DNA of 56,984 bases from Bacteroidales bacterium KA00344 (GCA_001552765.1 KQ959452.1:2692-59675), one strand, 5' to 3'; shown: positions 9,054 through 18,038, numbered from the stretch's first letter. Made by a program: numbers and translations. The notes: generated from the sequence alone by a model not told the origin.

Positions 9054-9806
9054 ATGACAAAACATTTTTTCTTCGCACTATTGTTGATGATGCCGATGTG
9101 CGTCAAGGCTCAGATTGGCGAACACCGCAACACATTCTCCGTAGGTGTCAGCGGTGGATATAATCTGTCTAACGTCCGCTTCACTCCTAAGGTGTCGCAG
9201 AAAATGAAAGGTGGCATTACGGGCGGTCTGTCCATGCGCTACACGGTGGAGAAATATTTTTCCACCATCGCTTCGGTGGCCGTCGAGGTGAATTACGGAC
9301 AGATGGGGTGGAGCGAAGACATCCGCGATGCGAAAGACCAGCACGTCATTAACGGCACAACGGGGCAGCCTGAGGAATACAGCCGCACCATCAACTACGT
9401 TCAAGTGCCGTTCATGGCCCATTTGGCATGGGGAAGAGAAGACAAGGGGGTGAACTTCTTTGTGAATGCCGGTCCGCAGTTTGGCTGCTATTTGGGCGAG
9501 AGCACCAAGACGAATTTTGACTGGAACAGCAAAAACATGGCCGACCGCGCCAACACCATTGTGGCGCAGGACACGATGGCCGTAGAAAACAAGTTCGACT
9601 ATGGCATTACGGCCGGAATTGGCGTGGAATACACGCATCCCAAGGTGGGGCGTTTTCTGCTCGAAGCCCGCTACTATTACGGTTTGGGAAACATCTATGG
9701 CGACACCAAACGCGACTTCTTCGGGTCGAGCAATTTCAACACCATCACCGTGAAGTTGGGCTATCTTTTCGACCTGACACGTTATAGAAGGTCGAAAGGG
9801 AAATAG
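9054..9806 (+). CDS. Outer membrane beta-barrel protein, PorT-like
   Basis: 250 residues with a signal peptide ending VKAQ. Alternating hydrophobic/polar strands with Gly and aromatic caps (SVGVSGGYNLSNVRF, GYLFDLTRY at the end) indicate an outer membrane beta barrel of the OMP_b-brl_2/PorT class. PorT is a component of type IX secretion in Porphyromonas, and the size matches, but many paralogues share this fold, so assignment as the secretion component is not secure. It follows the LysM protein by 3 bases, implying one operon and possibly a wall-to-outer-membrane link. Confidence 0.75.
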   Translation: MTKHFFFALLLMMPMCVKAQIGEHRNTFSVGVSGGYNLSNVRFTPKVSQKMKGGITGGLSMRYTVEKYFSTIASVAVEVNYGQMGWSEDIRDAKDQHVINGTTGQPEEYSRTINYVQVPFMAHLAWGREDKGVNFFVNAGPQFGCYLGESTKTNFDWNSKNMADRANTIVAQDTMAVENKFDYGITAGIGVEYTHPKVGRFLLEARYYYGLGNIYGDTKRDFFGSSNFNTITVKLGYLFDLTRYRRSKGK

Positions 9807-9915
9807 CCGGTTGCCACAGCATTCACGAATGTCCAACATAAAATTATAAACCAATCAACATAAAAATACAGACTGTTCAACACAGAATCATAAACCAATA
9901 AAACAATAAATCAAT

Positions 9916-11442
9916 ATGTTTCAAAATCAACCCAAAGGCCTCTTTGCCTTAGCCCTCGCCAACACCGGTGAGCGATTTGGCTACTACACCATGTTGGCCA
10001 TCTTTGCCCTCTTCCTCCAAGCCAATTTCGGCTGGGGAGAAGGACTGACGGGCACCGTGTTCTCCACGTTCCTGATGTTGGTCTATTTCCTCCCCATCGT
10101 GGGTGGAGCTGTGGCCGACAAGATTGGCTTTGGCCGCTGCGTGACCATCGGTATCATCGTGATGTTCTTGGGCTATCTGCTCATGGCCATCCCCGCCGGA
10201 GCGGGCACACCGGCCGTCGTCATCATGATTGCCGCCCTGCTGATGATCAGCATTGGCACGAGTCTGTTCAAAGGCAACCTCCAAGTGATGGTCGGCAAAC
10301 TCTATGACACGCCTGAACTGGCCGGCCAGCGAGACAACGGCTTCTCCATTTTCTATATGGCTATCAATATCGGAGCCTTGTTTGCTCCTACCGCCGCCCT
10401 CAAACTGATGCACTGGGCACAAGATACTTTCGGTGTGACCGAGCAGGTAGCCTATCACTATGCTTTCGGTGTGGCTTGCGTGTCGCTGGTGGTTTCGATG
10501 GCCATCTATTACGTTTTCCGCTACACGTTTGCTCACATCGAGACCTCGTCTAAGTCGAAGACAGTGAAGGTGGAGGAGAAACATGAGGAGAAACACGTGG
10601 AGACGCCTGAGGAAAAGGCCGATACCAAGAGCCGCCTCATAGCTTTGTTCTTGGTGTTTGCCGTCGTAATCTTCTTCTGGATGGCCTTCCATCAGAACGG
10701 ATTGACGCTGACATTCTTCGCGCGCGACTTCACCCAGACCAGTGCTACCGGACTCATTGCCATGCTGTTCGACGTGACCAACATGGTGGCCGGCATCTTT
10801 ATTATCTATGCGGTTGTGGCTTTCTTCCAGAGCAAGACCAAAAAGGGTCGGAACATCTCCGTCTTGGTGATACTCGCCTCTCTGGCTTTCTTGGTTTATA
10901 AGTACAGCGCACTGGTGAGCAGCGGAGAGGTTGTGGAGGTTTCTGCCCCCATCTTCCAGCAGTTTAACCCGTCTTTCGTGGTGGCTCTCACCCCGTTGAG
11001 TATGGCGCTTTTCGGATGGTTGGCCTCACGCGGCAAGGAGCCCTCTGCTCCCCGCAAGATTGGTTATGGTATGCTTGTGGCCGGATTGGGTTTTGTGGTG
11101 ATGATTGCCGCCTCTGTGGGGTTGAGCTACACGCTCACCGATGAGCAGCGTGTGTCGCCCATGTGGCTGGTTTCCACCTATTTGGTGCTGACTTTTGCCG
11201 AACTCATGCTGTCGCCAATGGGTATCAGCTTTGTGAGCAAGGTGGCTCCCGCCAAATATCAGGGTCTGATGATGGGATGCTGGTTTGGTGCTACAGCCAT
11301 TGGCAACTTCCTCGTGCAGATCCCCGCTTATCTGTGGAAAGCCGTGCCGCTCACCATGGTGTGGGGCGTGCTCGTGGCCCTCTGTCTGGCTTCATTCGTC
11401 TTCATTTTCTCCGTGATGAAGAAGCTCGAAAAAGTTTGCTGA
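9916..11442 (+). CDS. POT/PTR-family MFS peptide transporter
   Basis: 508 residues with about 12-14 membrane segments. The N-terminal ANTGERFGYY and the later FSIFYMAINIGALFAP are the two POT (proton-coupled oligopeptide transporter) signatures; these import di- and tripeptides across the inner membrane. A charged cytoplasmic loop at about residues 213-240 (SSKSKTVKVEEKHEEK) separates the two halves. The usual ExxER proton-coupling motif reads NTGER here, with Asn16 in place of the first Glu. The gene is 109 bases after the barrel gene and ends at a strong terminator. Confidence 0.88.
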   Translation: MFQNQPKGLFALALANTGERFGYYTMLAIFALFLQANFGWGEGLTGTVFSTFLMLVYFLPIVGGAVADKIGFGRCVTIGIIVMFLGYLLMAIPAGAGTPAVVIMIAALLMISIGTSLFKGNLQVMVGKLYDTPELAGQRDNGFSIFYMAINIGALFAPTAALKLMHWAQDTFGVTEQVAYHYAFGVACVSLVVSMAIYYVFRYTFAHIETSSKSKTVKVEEKHEEKHVETPEEKADTKSRLIALFLVFAVVIFFWMAFHQNGLTLTFFARDFTQTSATGLIAMLFDVTNMVAGIFIIYAVVAFFQSKTKKGRNISVLVILASLAFLVYKYSALVSSGEVVEVSAPIFQQFNPSFVVALTPLSMALFGWLASRGKEPSAPRKIGYGMLVAGLGFVVMIAASVGLSYTLTDEQRVSPMWLVSTYLVLTFAELMLSPMGISFVSKVAPAKYQGLMMGCWFGATAIGNFLVQIPAYLWKAVPLTMVWGVLVALCLASFVFIFSVMKKLEKVC

Positions 11443-11475
11443 TAGGCGGTCCCGCTTTCGGACAATAGAAAACTA

Positions 11476-11520
11476 TGCTCGCGCGAGACAGCTGTTGGCA
11501 ATCTCTCGCGGGCATTTTTT
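11476..11520 (+). terminator. Rho-independent terminator after the POT transporter
   Basis: TGCTCGCG pairs with CGCGGGCA (one G-U), continued inward by GAGA/TCTC, and is followed by six Ts. Confidence 0.85.
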
Positions 11521-11708
11521 CATTGTGCGGCCATGCTCCGACATCCTGTCATTTTTATTGACAAACCCCTTCTCTATTTTCGCGAATTTGAAAATTGAAA
11601 TACTTTCGGTGGAAATAAGCCCGTAATTTAGGTTTTACGCAAGTCTTTAGCATACAGGAAGTTATCGGCTTGATTACAAAATGGCTCGCATAGAGTTTTC
11701 TATAGGAC

Positions 11709-11818
11709 CTACGGTTACGGCCTAAAGGCAGTGCGGTTAGGCCGTATTCGCAGTGCGATTGAGCCTTATCCGTTGAGCGGTTAGGGCTTCTTCGCATCAC
11801 GGTTAAGGCCTATTCGCA
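11709..11818. repeat. 22-bp tandem array A, five units
   Basis: Five contiguous units of exactly 22 bases, at 11709, 11731, 11753, 11775 and 11797, each a variant of a unit with core GCGGTTAGGCC and end TTCGCA. The unit is nearly palindromic about a central GGCC. An AT-rich TTTTCGCGAATTT motif lies upstream at 11577-11590. The rest of the 720-base gap 11443-12163 holds a terminator and no convincing gene; similarity of 11890-11960 to the flanks of the other arrays is weak. Confidence 0.85.
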
Positions 11819-12163
11819 TCTCGATGAAGAAGAAATGGTAGTTTGAGCGATGAGGGAAGGGGCGTTTTTGGACGTTTTCATCCTTTAAAACGGGATTTCG
11901 ATTTCCGGAACGTCCGGTTTCTGTGACCCGTTTTTGGTGAAGAAAACTTGACATTTCAGGGTGTTGAGGCCGTTCGGAAAACATGGTCGGGCAGTGCTTG
12001 CAGCGGGGCATCGTGCGGCGTTTCCCAACCTGCACGGCGAGCGGACACAGGCGGACGAACTTTGCTCCGTGTGCTGCTGCGAGAGGCGGCGGGACGTCAG
12101 CTTCATCAAAATATAGTAAATCTACGGTGGTTATAGATCATCTCCACTTCAAAATAACAGTTT

Positions 12164-12727
12164 ATGAAAAGTTTAGGAATTCATCCCTGGCTGTTTCCCC
12201 AGCCCGTGTACATGATCGGAACGTACAACGACGACGACACGGTGAATCAGATGATGATGGCATGGGGTGGCATTGTGGATTACAAGATGGTGGCACTCAA
12301 CATTGCGGCCGACCATCAGACGTGCGCAAATCTGCGTAGGCGGAAGGCTTTCACGTTGGCTGTTCCCGGTGTGGACACACTGGAAGCGTCCGACTATTTC
12401 GGCATGGTGAGTGGCAGGAACGTGCCCGACAAGTTTGAGCGCACAGGACTTCATGTCGTGAAAAGTGACAAGGTAGACGCGCCCATCGTGTCGGAATATC
12501 CCGTGACGCTGGAGTGTGTGCTCGTGGAGGAGCAGCAACAGCCCTACGGTCTGCGGTTTCTTGGCGAAATCGTGGATGTGAAAGCTGACGAGCGGGTGCT
12601 CGACGGGCAGGGGAAGATAGACGCCGAAAAGCTGCATGCTTTTGTGTTCGATGTCTTTAAAAACGGTTATTATGAAGTAGGCGGGATGTGCGGAAACGCC
12701 TGGAAATCGGGAGGAAAGTTCAAATGA
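12164..12727 (+). CDS. Flavin reductase-like domain protein
   Basis: 187 residues, no signal peptide. The layout follows the flavin reductase-like FMN-binding split-barrel family: VYMIGTYNDDDTVNQMMMAWGG near the start (the opening strand and FMN-phosphate region), then NIAADHQTCANLRRRKAFTLAVP, then EYPVTLECVL and FLGEIVDVKADERVL. Members bind FMN and use NAD(P)H to reduce flavin or act as flavoprotein oxidoreductases. The specific partner is unknown. The stop overlaps the next start in ATGA, suggesting coupling to the HAD hydrolase. Confidence 0.8.
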   Translation: MKSLGIHPWLFPQPVYMIGTYNDDDTVNQMMMAWGGIVDYKMVALNIAADHQTCANLRRRKAFTLAVPGVDTLEASDYFGMVSGRNVPDKFERTGLHVVKSDKVDAPIVSEYPVTLECVLVEEQQQPYGLRFLGEIVDVKADERVLDGQGKIDAEKLHAFVFDVFKNGYYEVGGMCGNAWKSGGKFK

Positions 12728-13443
12728 GGCAGACCTATACCGACCTGTTTATCGATTTCGATGATACCCTTTACGACACGCACGGCAACGCGACCATAGC
12801 CTTGGGCGAGCTGTTCGACGAGTTTCGCTTGGGCGAACGCTTCGATGATGTCCGCACGTTTCGCGATGCCTATTGGAGGACGAACGTGGAATTGTGGGCG
12901 CAATACTCGCGGGGCGAGATTTCGCGCGACTACCTGATATTGGAGCGCTTCAGGCGTCCGCTGTCTTCGGGACAGCACGACGACCCGTCGTGGCCCGACG
13001 CAGACTATTGCGGCCGCATGAGCGACCGCTTTCTGGAATTGTGTTCGGTGAAGCCGGGTGTGGTTGAGGGTGCACGTGAGCTGATGGACTATCTTCGGGC
13101 AAAGGACTACCGGATGCATATCTGCAGCAATGGTTTCCACGAGGTGCAATACAAGAAACTGAAGGCTTGCGGGTTGTACCACTATTTCGACACCATCATT
13201 CTCAGTGAGGACGCGGGTGCCAACAAGCCCTCGAAGCAGTTTTTCGACCATGCGTTTCGTGTGTCGGGAGCGTCCCGTGAGCGCACACTGATGATAGGTG
13301 ACAACTACAACACCGACATCGAAGGAGCCATGAACGCGGGCCTCGACACCCTGTTTTTCAAACGATGGGACCCAGCGTTTGAGCCGCCCCGTCCCGTAAC
13401 CTATGAGGTGGAGACGCTGCGCGAAATCATGGAGGTGCTGTAA
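12724..13443 (+). CDS. yjjG: HAD-family hydrolase, YjjG-like noncanonical pyrimidine nucleotidase
   Basis: 239 residues from the ATG at 12724. That start overlaps the flavin reductase stop (ATGA) and puts the catalytic DFDDTLYDT motif at residues 10-18; a start at 12688 is possible but less natural. HAD motif I is DFDDT, motif II ICSNGF, motif III Lys in ANKPSK, and motif IV MIGDNYNTDIEGA. The architecture matches YjjG, which dephosphorylates dUMP, dTMP and noncanonical pyrimidine nucleotides as a housekeeping clean-up enzyme. Substrate is inferred from family only. Confidence 0.82.
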   Translation: MRQTYTDLFIDFDDTLYDTHGNATIALGELFDEFRLGERFDDVRTFRDAYWRTNVELWAQYSRGEISRDYLILERFRRPLSSGQHDDPSWPDADYCGRMSDRFLELCSVKPGVVEGARELMDYLRAKDYRMHICSNGFHEVQYKKLKACGLYHYFDTIILSEDAGANKPSKQFFDHAFRVSGASRERTLMIGDNYNTDIEGAMNAGLDTLFFKRWDPAFEPPRPVTYEVETLREIMEVL

Positions 13444-13496
13444 GCCGGGAAAGACAGATAATGGCGGAGGTTGATGGATATGTAGACAAAAAAGCG

Positions 13497-13504
13497 TACC
13501 TTTG
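13497..13504 (+). promoter_or_regulatory. -7 promoter box (TACCTTTG)
   Basis: TACCTTTG lies 21 bases before the MATE start codon. A TTG at 13471 could be the -33 element, with a rather long spacing of 23. Confidence 0.5.
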
Positions 13505-13525
13505 CATCTCAATTTTTGATTCGTC

Positions 13526-14854
13526 ATGTTGTCAAGAGATTTCTATACACCCCTCATCAAGCTGGGTATTCCCATTGTCATTGGTCAGATAGGCACTATT
13601 ATCCTCACTTTTGCCGATACCATTATGATAGGCCACCATTCCACGTCGGAACTGGCGGCGGCTGCCTTTGTGGGGCAGATATTCATGCTTGGCATTCTGG
13701 TGGCAATGGGGTTTGCCTATGGGCTAACCCCACTGGTGGGCAACAGTTTCGGGCGTGAGGAAACGGGTCGCATCGGGGCGTTGGTGCGCAACGGACTTGC
13801 GGCCAACACCATGCTGGCGATGCTCTTGATGACGATCTATGGGGTGCTCTATTTCTTTATAGACAAGCTCGGACAACCCGAAGAACTGTTGCCCTATATG
13901 CGCCCCTATTACCTTGTAAACTTGGTGTCGCTGCCCTTTGTTTGCTGGTTTAACGTGTTCAAGCAAACGGCCGACGGCTCCACCGACACCAAGACGCCGA
14001 TGTGGATATTGCTGTCGGGAAACCTTGTGAATATTTTTGGCAATTGGGTGCTGATTTATGGTAAGTTGGGTATGCCCGAACTGGGTATTTTGGGGGCTGG
14101 TATAGCCACCCTTTTCTCGCGCGTACTGATGATGATTGCTATTGCCTGTGTGTTTTTCGGGAGCAGGCGTTACAAGCCTTTTGCCCGGAGTTTCAGGCAG
14201 AGCCGGGTGACACGGGCCGACCAACTGTTGCTTAACCGCATGGGTTGGCCGTTGGGCCTACAGATGGGCATGGAGTCGGGGGCGTGGTCGCTGTGCAGCG
14301 TCATCGTGGGATGGATAGGTGCCACGTCGCTGGCAGGGCATCAGATAGTGCTCGCTATCAGTCAGTTGTTTTTCCAAATCTACTATGCCATATCGGCGGC
14401 GGTGTCCATCAGAATCAGTCTTTTTCACGGTCAGCACGACTATGGAAAGATTATGCCTACAGCCTGGGCGGGCTTCCACTTGTGTTTTGTGGTGTCCGTG
14501 TTGGTGGCCATCCCCGTGTGGGTGTTCCGTTACGACATCGGTTGGCTCTTCGCCGACTCTGAGGAGATCACAGTTCTCGTGGCCGGTGCCGTTCTGCCCC
14601 TGCTCATCTATCAGATTCCCGACGGGTTGCAATGTGTGTTCTCGAATGCATTGCGCGGTTTGTCAAACGTGAAACCGCTCATGCTTGTGGCCTTTGTCGC
14701 CTATTTTTTGGCGTCCATTCCGATAAGCTATGTGTTTGGTATCGTGATGGATGGCGGTTTGGTGGGCGTATGGTTTGCCTGTCCCGTTGGTTTGTCTATT
14801 GCTGCGGCGCTCTACTATTATTTCTTCCGCCGCACGCTGTCAAGATTGGTTTAA
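13526..14854 (+). CDS. MATE-family multidrug/Na+ efflux transporter
   Basis: 442 residues with about 12 membrane segments arranged as two similar halves. The N-terminal LIKLGIPIVIGQIGTIILTF and YGLTPLVGNSFGRE resemble the MATE/NorM family, as does the NVFKQTADGSTDTKTPM stretch. Such proteins extrude cationic drugs, metabolites or lipids in exchange for Na+ or H+. The substrate is not predictable. It has its own promoter and is followed by a tRNA gene. Confidence 0.88.
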   Translation: MLSRDFYTPLIKLGIPIVIGQIGTIILTFADTIMIGHHSTSELAAAAFVGQIFMLGILVAMGFAYGLTPLVGNSFGREETGRIGALVRNGLAANTMLAMLLMTIYGVLYFFIDKLGQPEELLPYMRPYYLVNLVSLPFVCWFNVFKQTADGSTDTKTPMWILLSGNLVNIFGNWVLIYGKLGMPELGILGAGIATLFSRVLMMIAIACVFFGSRRYKPFARSFRQSRVTRADQLLLNRMGWPLGLQMGMESGAWSLCSVIVGWIGATSLAGHQIVLAISQLFFQIYYAISAAVSIRISLFHGQHDYGKIMPTAWAGFHLCFVVSVLVAIPVWVFRYDIGWLFADSEEITVLVAGAVLPLLIYQIPDGLQCVFSNALRGLSNVKPLMLVAFVAYFLASIPISYVFGIVMDGGLVGVWFACPVGLSIAAALYYYFFRRTLSRLV

Positions 14855-15010
14855 CCGCTCGGACATCGACGCACTTGAGGGACGAAAGGGTGTGTGGAAA
14901 AACCGTCAGGATGTGTCCTGCGGCCTAAACACGGAAGTAAATTACTGTTTTGGGGTTGTTAAAAAATATGAAATAAAAACGGTAAATTCTCTGTTCTCAA
15001 GCAAAGACTA

Positions 15011-15018
15011 TACCTTTG
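15011..15018 (+). promoter_or_regulatory. -7 promoter box of the tRNA-Tyr gene (TACCTTTG)
   Basis: TACCTTTG ends 21 bases before the mature tRNA 5' end. Confidence 0.6.
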
Positions 15019-15039
15019 CACTCGCTTTATAAAACCAAA

Positions 15040-15122
15040 GGGTGGTTACCAGAGTGGCCAAATGGGGCAGACTGTAAATCTGCTGGCTCTTGCCTTCGGT
15101 GGTTCGAATCCATCACCACCCA
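15040..15122 (+). tRNA. tRNA-Tyr (GTA anticodon)
   Basis: Class II tRNA with a long variable arm. The acceptor stem GGGTGGT pairs with ACCACCC, the discriminator is A, the anticodon loop is CTGTAAA with anticodon GTA, and the T arm has GGTTCGAATCC. The 3' CCA is not fully encoded (CCT follows). Confidence 0.95.
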
Positions 15123-15144
15123 CCTTGTTTATAAAAGTAAATTA

Positions 15145-15182
15145 AAAGCCATCATTGTCTGTGCTGACAATGATGGCTTTTT
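15145..15182 (+). terminator. Terminator of the tRNA-Tyr transcript
   Basis: Perfect 15-bp stem AAAGCCATCATTGTC/GACAATGATGGCTTT with a six-base loop and a T-run. Confidence 0.85.
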
Positions 15183-15281
15183 CGTTGGTCGATATTCGGA
15201 AAACATTCGCCGGGTGGGCTGCTATCTCCAACCTTTCGGATTTTCGCGAGAGTGTCTCTGATGTAGCTCGGACGTAGGCAA

Positions 15282-15704
15282 CTATGGCAGCCGGTGGGTG
15301 TTGTCTTGATTTGCGCCATTGTTGTTGTGTCCCTCCTGCTGTGTTTTCTCAGTTTCCCAAGCTTCCCATTCTTTCATGGCAGCCTTCCAATCGGTGGCGC
15401 CGTCGGCAATGGCAGCTTTTTCTCTTTCGGCTTCATCGCGTGCCTTATCTCTTGCGCGCTTCTCCTTCATGTCGGCGATGGTGGCATCGTCTAGCACAGC
15501 AATGGCTCCGCGACGTATGGCTTCGTGGAGATCTTCCTCGCCAAAGGCTTTGCCGGGAAGGTTGAAGTCGGAGATGTTGAACTCATAATCCACGCGCAGG
15601 TCGTGGCGTATCAGCTTTTGTTTGGCACGGTTGGCGGCATTTTTAAGTCTGAGGAGCTTGCCGATTTCCTTGATTTCCTGTTGTGAGAATTTGTTTCTTC
15701 CCAT
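15282..15704 (-). CDS. Conserved hypothetical protein, charged and helical
   Basis: 140 residues, no signal peptide or membrane segment. The first 85 residues (SQQEIKEIGKLLRLKN, YEFNISDFNLPGKAFGEEDL, AIRRGAIAVLDD) resemble a hypothetical protein I recall as common in Prevotella and Bacteroides. Residues 85-125 are a highly charged Glu/Lys/Arg/Ala helix and the tail is Asn/Gln-rich. It is probably a cytoplasmic binding protein of unknown function. The gene stands alone between tRNA-Tyr and the PrsW-type protease. Confidence 0.7.
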   Translation of the reverse strand: MGRNKFSQQEIKEIGKLLRLKNAANRAKQKLIRHDLRVDYEFNISDFNLPGKAFGEEDLHEAIRRGAIAVLDDATIADMKEKRARDKARDEAEREKAAIADGATDWKAAMKEWEAWETEKTQQEGHNNNGANQDNTHRLP

Positions 15705-15868
15705 ATCGTTGTTTCCGGTTGATGGTTGAAATGACAGGCATGACCTGTGTGAGCGTAGTTCTATATTGTATTTGTGAAATCTCTATATAATATTTGAGAA
15801 ATGTCGTGGGATGTGGTTTTATAGGTAGAAACCGTTCTGCTTCATTCTTTTATGGTGTTGGCATAGTC

Positions 15869-16894
15869 TTATTTTCTTAGTCTTTCGCGGAAATGATTGC
15901 TTTTGCTGAGATAGGTCATCAGTGCTAAAACACTGATAAACGCAATGACCAGCGAGAACAAGTAAATAGCCGACGCGAAGGAGTCGTAGAGTCCGTGAAG
16001 CACGGCGGGGATGGCGAGGGCCAAAACATAGAGCGACTTGCGGTAGCGGGGATAAAGATTGGCAAATCCCACGAAATAGCCACAGATGCCTCCCCAAAGG
16101 GCATGGAGGAACGGTAGCGAGGTGAGTCGCGCAATGTTGAGGAAGAAAGCGGTGGTGTAATCGGCTTGGGCGTTGATGGTAGTTTGATACTGCACACCCT
16201 CGAAAACGCCGAAGGCAATGCCCGACATGAGTCCATAATAGACCAGCGTCTGGGGTAAGAGCGGCTCTTTAGCCCTTCGCACCAGATAGAGTAGGGGCAG
16301 CATCTTCACAAATTCCTCAGTCAGCCCCACGCCCAATATAAATCCAATGGCATTGAAGGGAAAGGCGGCGTTGGTGAAGACATAAAAGAAATTCAGCTGA
16401 TTCAGGCCGGAAAAGATGAGGAACACGGCCAACTGGGTGAGGAAAAACACCGATACGGTGGTTTTGATATTCACCTGTCGGGTGCGGAAAAAATAATAGA
16501 AAAACAGTCCCCAGACAACTGCGAAATAAAAAGAAACGGCGTAAAATACGAGATAACCGCCGATGGGGAGCATCATCAACACCGACAACGACAGTCCCAC
16601 GACGGCTAATACGAGCAGTCGCTTGTCCTGTCTCCACCGATGGTTGGCCATGTCTTCTTTCGGGAAGATGAATTCCGAGCCGATGGCGCGCAGCTGTTCG
16701 CGCACCGTTCCCTTGTCGCGTACTTTGGGATTAAGGCCTCGCCTGTTGAGAAAATCGTCTATGGTGCTTTCCTCGCCCGTGATGGCATCGCGTGCTTTGT
16801 CGTGTTTCAGGAGCTTGCCTTCTTCCACATAGCGGGCCACTACCGCCTCATCGTAGGGGCCGTATTGATGTTCGTTTCTTATAATGTAAATCAT
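15869..16894 (-). CDS. PrsW-type intramembrane metalloprotease with N-terminal GYF-like domain
   Basis: 341 residues from the ATG at 16894; an upstream TTG at 16918 falls on the promoter box. Residues 1-55 (IRNEHQYGPYDEAVVARYV) look like a GYF_2/DUF4339 domain, a predicted peptide-binding module. From about residue 95 there are eight or so membrane segments with the PrsW-family motifs GLTEEFVKMLP (EExxK), FGVFEGVQ (ExxH-type region), HALWGG and HGLYD. PrsW proteases cleave anti-sigma factors or other membrane substrates; this family includes members of unknown substrate. No sigma or anti-sigma gene is adjacent. It stands alone with its own promoter. Confidence 0.82.
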   Translation of the reverse strand: MIYIIRNEHQYGPYDEAVVARYVEEGKLLKHDKARDAITGEESTIDDFLNRRGLNPKVRDKGTVREQLRAIGSEFIFPKEDMANHRWRQDKRLLVLAVVGLSLSVLMMLPIGGYLVFYAVSFYFAVVWGLFFYYFFRTRQVNIKTTVSVFFLTQLAVFLIFSGLNQLNFFYVFTNAAFPFNAIGFILGVGLTEEFVKMLPLLYLVRRAKEPLLPQTLVYYGLMSGIAFGVFEGVQYQTTINAQADYTTAFFLNIARLTSLPFLHALWGGICGYFVGFANLYPRYRKSLYVLALAIPAVLHGLYDSFASAIYLFSLVIAFISVLALMTYLSKSNHFRERLRK

Positions 16895-16915
16895 ATTCCG
16901 ATAGTTATCAATAGG

Positions 16916-16923
16916 CAAATTTA
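16916..16923 (-). promoter_or_regulatory. -7 promoter box (TAAATTTG, minus strand)
   Basis: Reads TAAATTTG on the minus strand, 21 bases upstream of the chosen PrsW start. This argues against the TTG start inside the box. Confidence 0.55.
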
Positions 16924-17090
16924 AGCATTATTCTTGAAAAGTCTGTCGCTTAGCTCGATTTTTAATGATGCGCCACGAGCTGTGATAAAGACAGACGTGA
17001 TGTAACCTTGCACTTACTGATGGAATTTGGTTTTAACAATAAATACGTTAAAACAAATGAAATATATGCTCCGATATGTTGAATTTTTAT

Positions 17091-17098
17091 TAACTTTG
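17091..17098 (+). promoter_or_regulatory. -7 promoter box (TAACTTTG)
   Basis: TAACTTTG lies 68 bases upstream of the lipoprotein ATG, giving a leader of about 60 AT-rich bases. Confidence 0.55.
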
Positions 17099-17166
17099 GA
17101 ATTATTACTCAATGGAGAAATTGAGTATAAGGTTTTATTTTATAATCATATTAATTAGAGAAAACA

Positions 17167-17937
17167 ATGATGAAGAAATTATTTTTTGCAGTTGTCGCAG
17201 TTGCGGCACTTACATTTGCAAGTTGCGGAAACAAGTCGAATGCTAATGCAGAGGCGGTAGACAGTACAGCGGTAGACACCACAGCGCTTGCTCCTGAAAC
17301 GATGACAACTTTCAAAGCACTGAGTGCGCAGTTGATCAGTGCGTTGGACGAGGGTAGTGCCGACGCCGTGACCCAGGCATTGGCCAATTTCGAGGCTATG
17401 TATAAGACGCTGGCCAACACCGGCAATCTGGAAGATCTGAGAGGCTACGGTGTTCTTGTCAAGAATTTAATCGCTGAAAATGCAGACAAAATCAAGAGCG
17501 TGGCCAACGGAAACGCCACTATTGCCAGTCTGGTTTCAAGTATCGAGGCTCTCCCCACATCTGCCGGAACTACACTCGAAGATGCCAAAGGTGCCGTTTC
17601 AGAGCAGGCCGTAGGACTGGCTAACGAGAGCCTGCAAAAAGGTGCTTCTGCCGAGGCCACTGCCGAAGCTGCTACGGAAGCTTTGAAAAACGCTTCTGCC
17701 GTTGCTAAGGAATCTATGGAAGATGCTGCTGCCAACGCTAAAAGCGCAGCCAAAGCCGCTGCCGACCAAGTGGCCAGCGACGCAGAGAAGACTGCCAAGG
17801 AAGCCAAGGAAGGCATTAACAATGCAGCTAAGGATGTTGAAAAGAGCGTGAATAAAACAACCAAAGAGGCTAAACAAAAGACCGGTGAGGCAATTGACAA
17901 GGCTTCAAACGCAGTAAAGGGTAAACTCGGATTGTAA
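17167..17937 (+). CDS. Ala-rich helical lipoprotein of unknown function
   Basis: 256 residues. Residues 1-20 are a lipoprotein signal (AALTFASCGNK, Cys20). Residues 40-125 form a helical Ala/Leu/Glu region. Residues 135-250 are a long amphipathic Ala/Lys/Glu repeat (EAATEALKNASAVAKE, KAAADQVASDAEKTAKEAKE) resembling LEA-like or apolipophorin-like helices with an 11-residue rhythm. It is probably a periplasmic or outer-membrane-anchored coiled coil. A surface or stress-protective role is inference. It is monocistronic, with a promoter and a strong terminator. Confidence 0.75.
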   Translation: MMKKLFFAVVAVAALTFASCGNKSNANAEAVDSTAVDTTALAPETMTTFKALSAQLISALDEGSADAVTQALANFEAMYKTLANTGNLEDLRGYGVLVKNLIAENADKIKSVANGNATIASLVSSIEALPTSAGTTLEDAKGAVSEQAVGLANESLQKGASAEATAEAATEALKNASAVAKESMEDAAANAKSAAKAAADQVASDAEKTAKEAKEGINNAAKDVEKSVNKTTKEAKQKTGEAIDKASNAVKGKLGL

Positions 17938-17963
17938 TTTTCCGACACCACATAACGATTTGG

Positions 17964-17998
17964 AAGAGTCTTGGGCAAAGTGCCTGAGACTCTTTTTT
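17964..17998 (+). terminator. Terminator after the Ala-rich lipoprotein
   Basis: AAGAGTCT pairs with AGACTCTT around a GGGCAAAGTGCC loop that can extend the stem, followed by a T-run. Confidence 0.8.
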
Positions 17999-18038
17999 GT
18001 CACTTGAATTTTATGTTTTGACAATGTATATAAAACCG

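Noticed and set aside
11885..12136. Short frames on both strands ahead of the flavin reductase
   Set aside because: Overlapping, Arg/Ser/Cys-rich, without domains; they reflect local GC richness.
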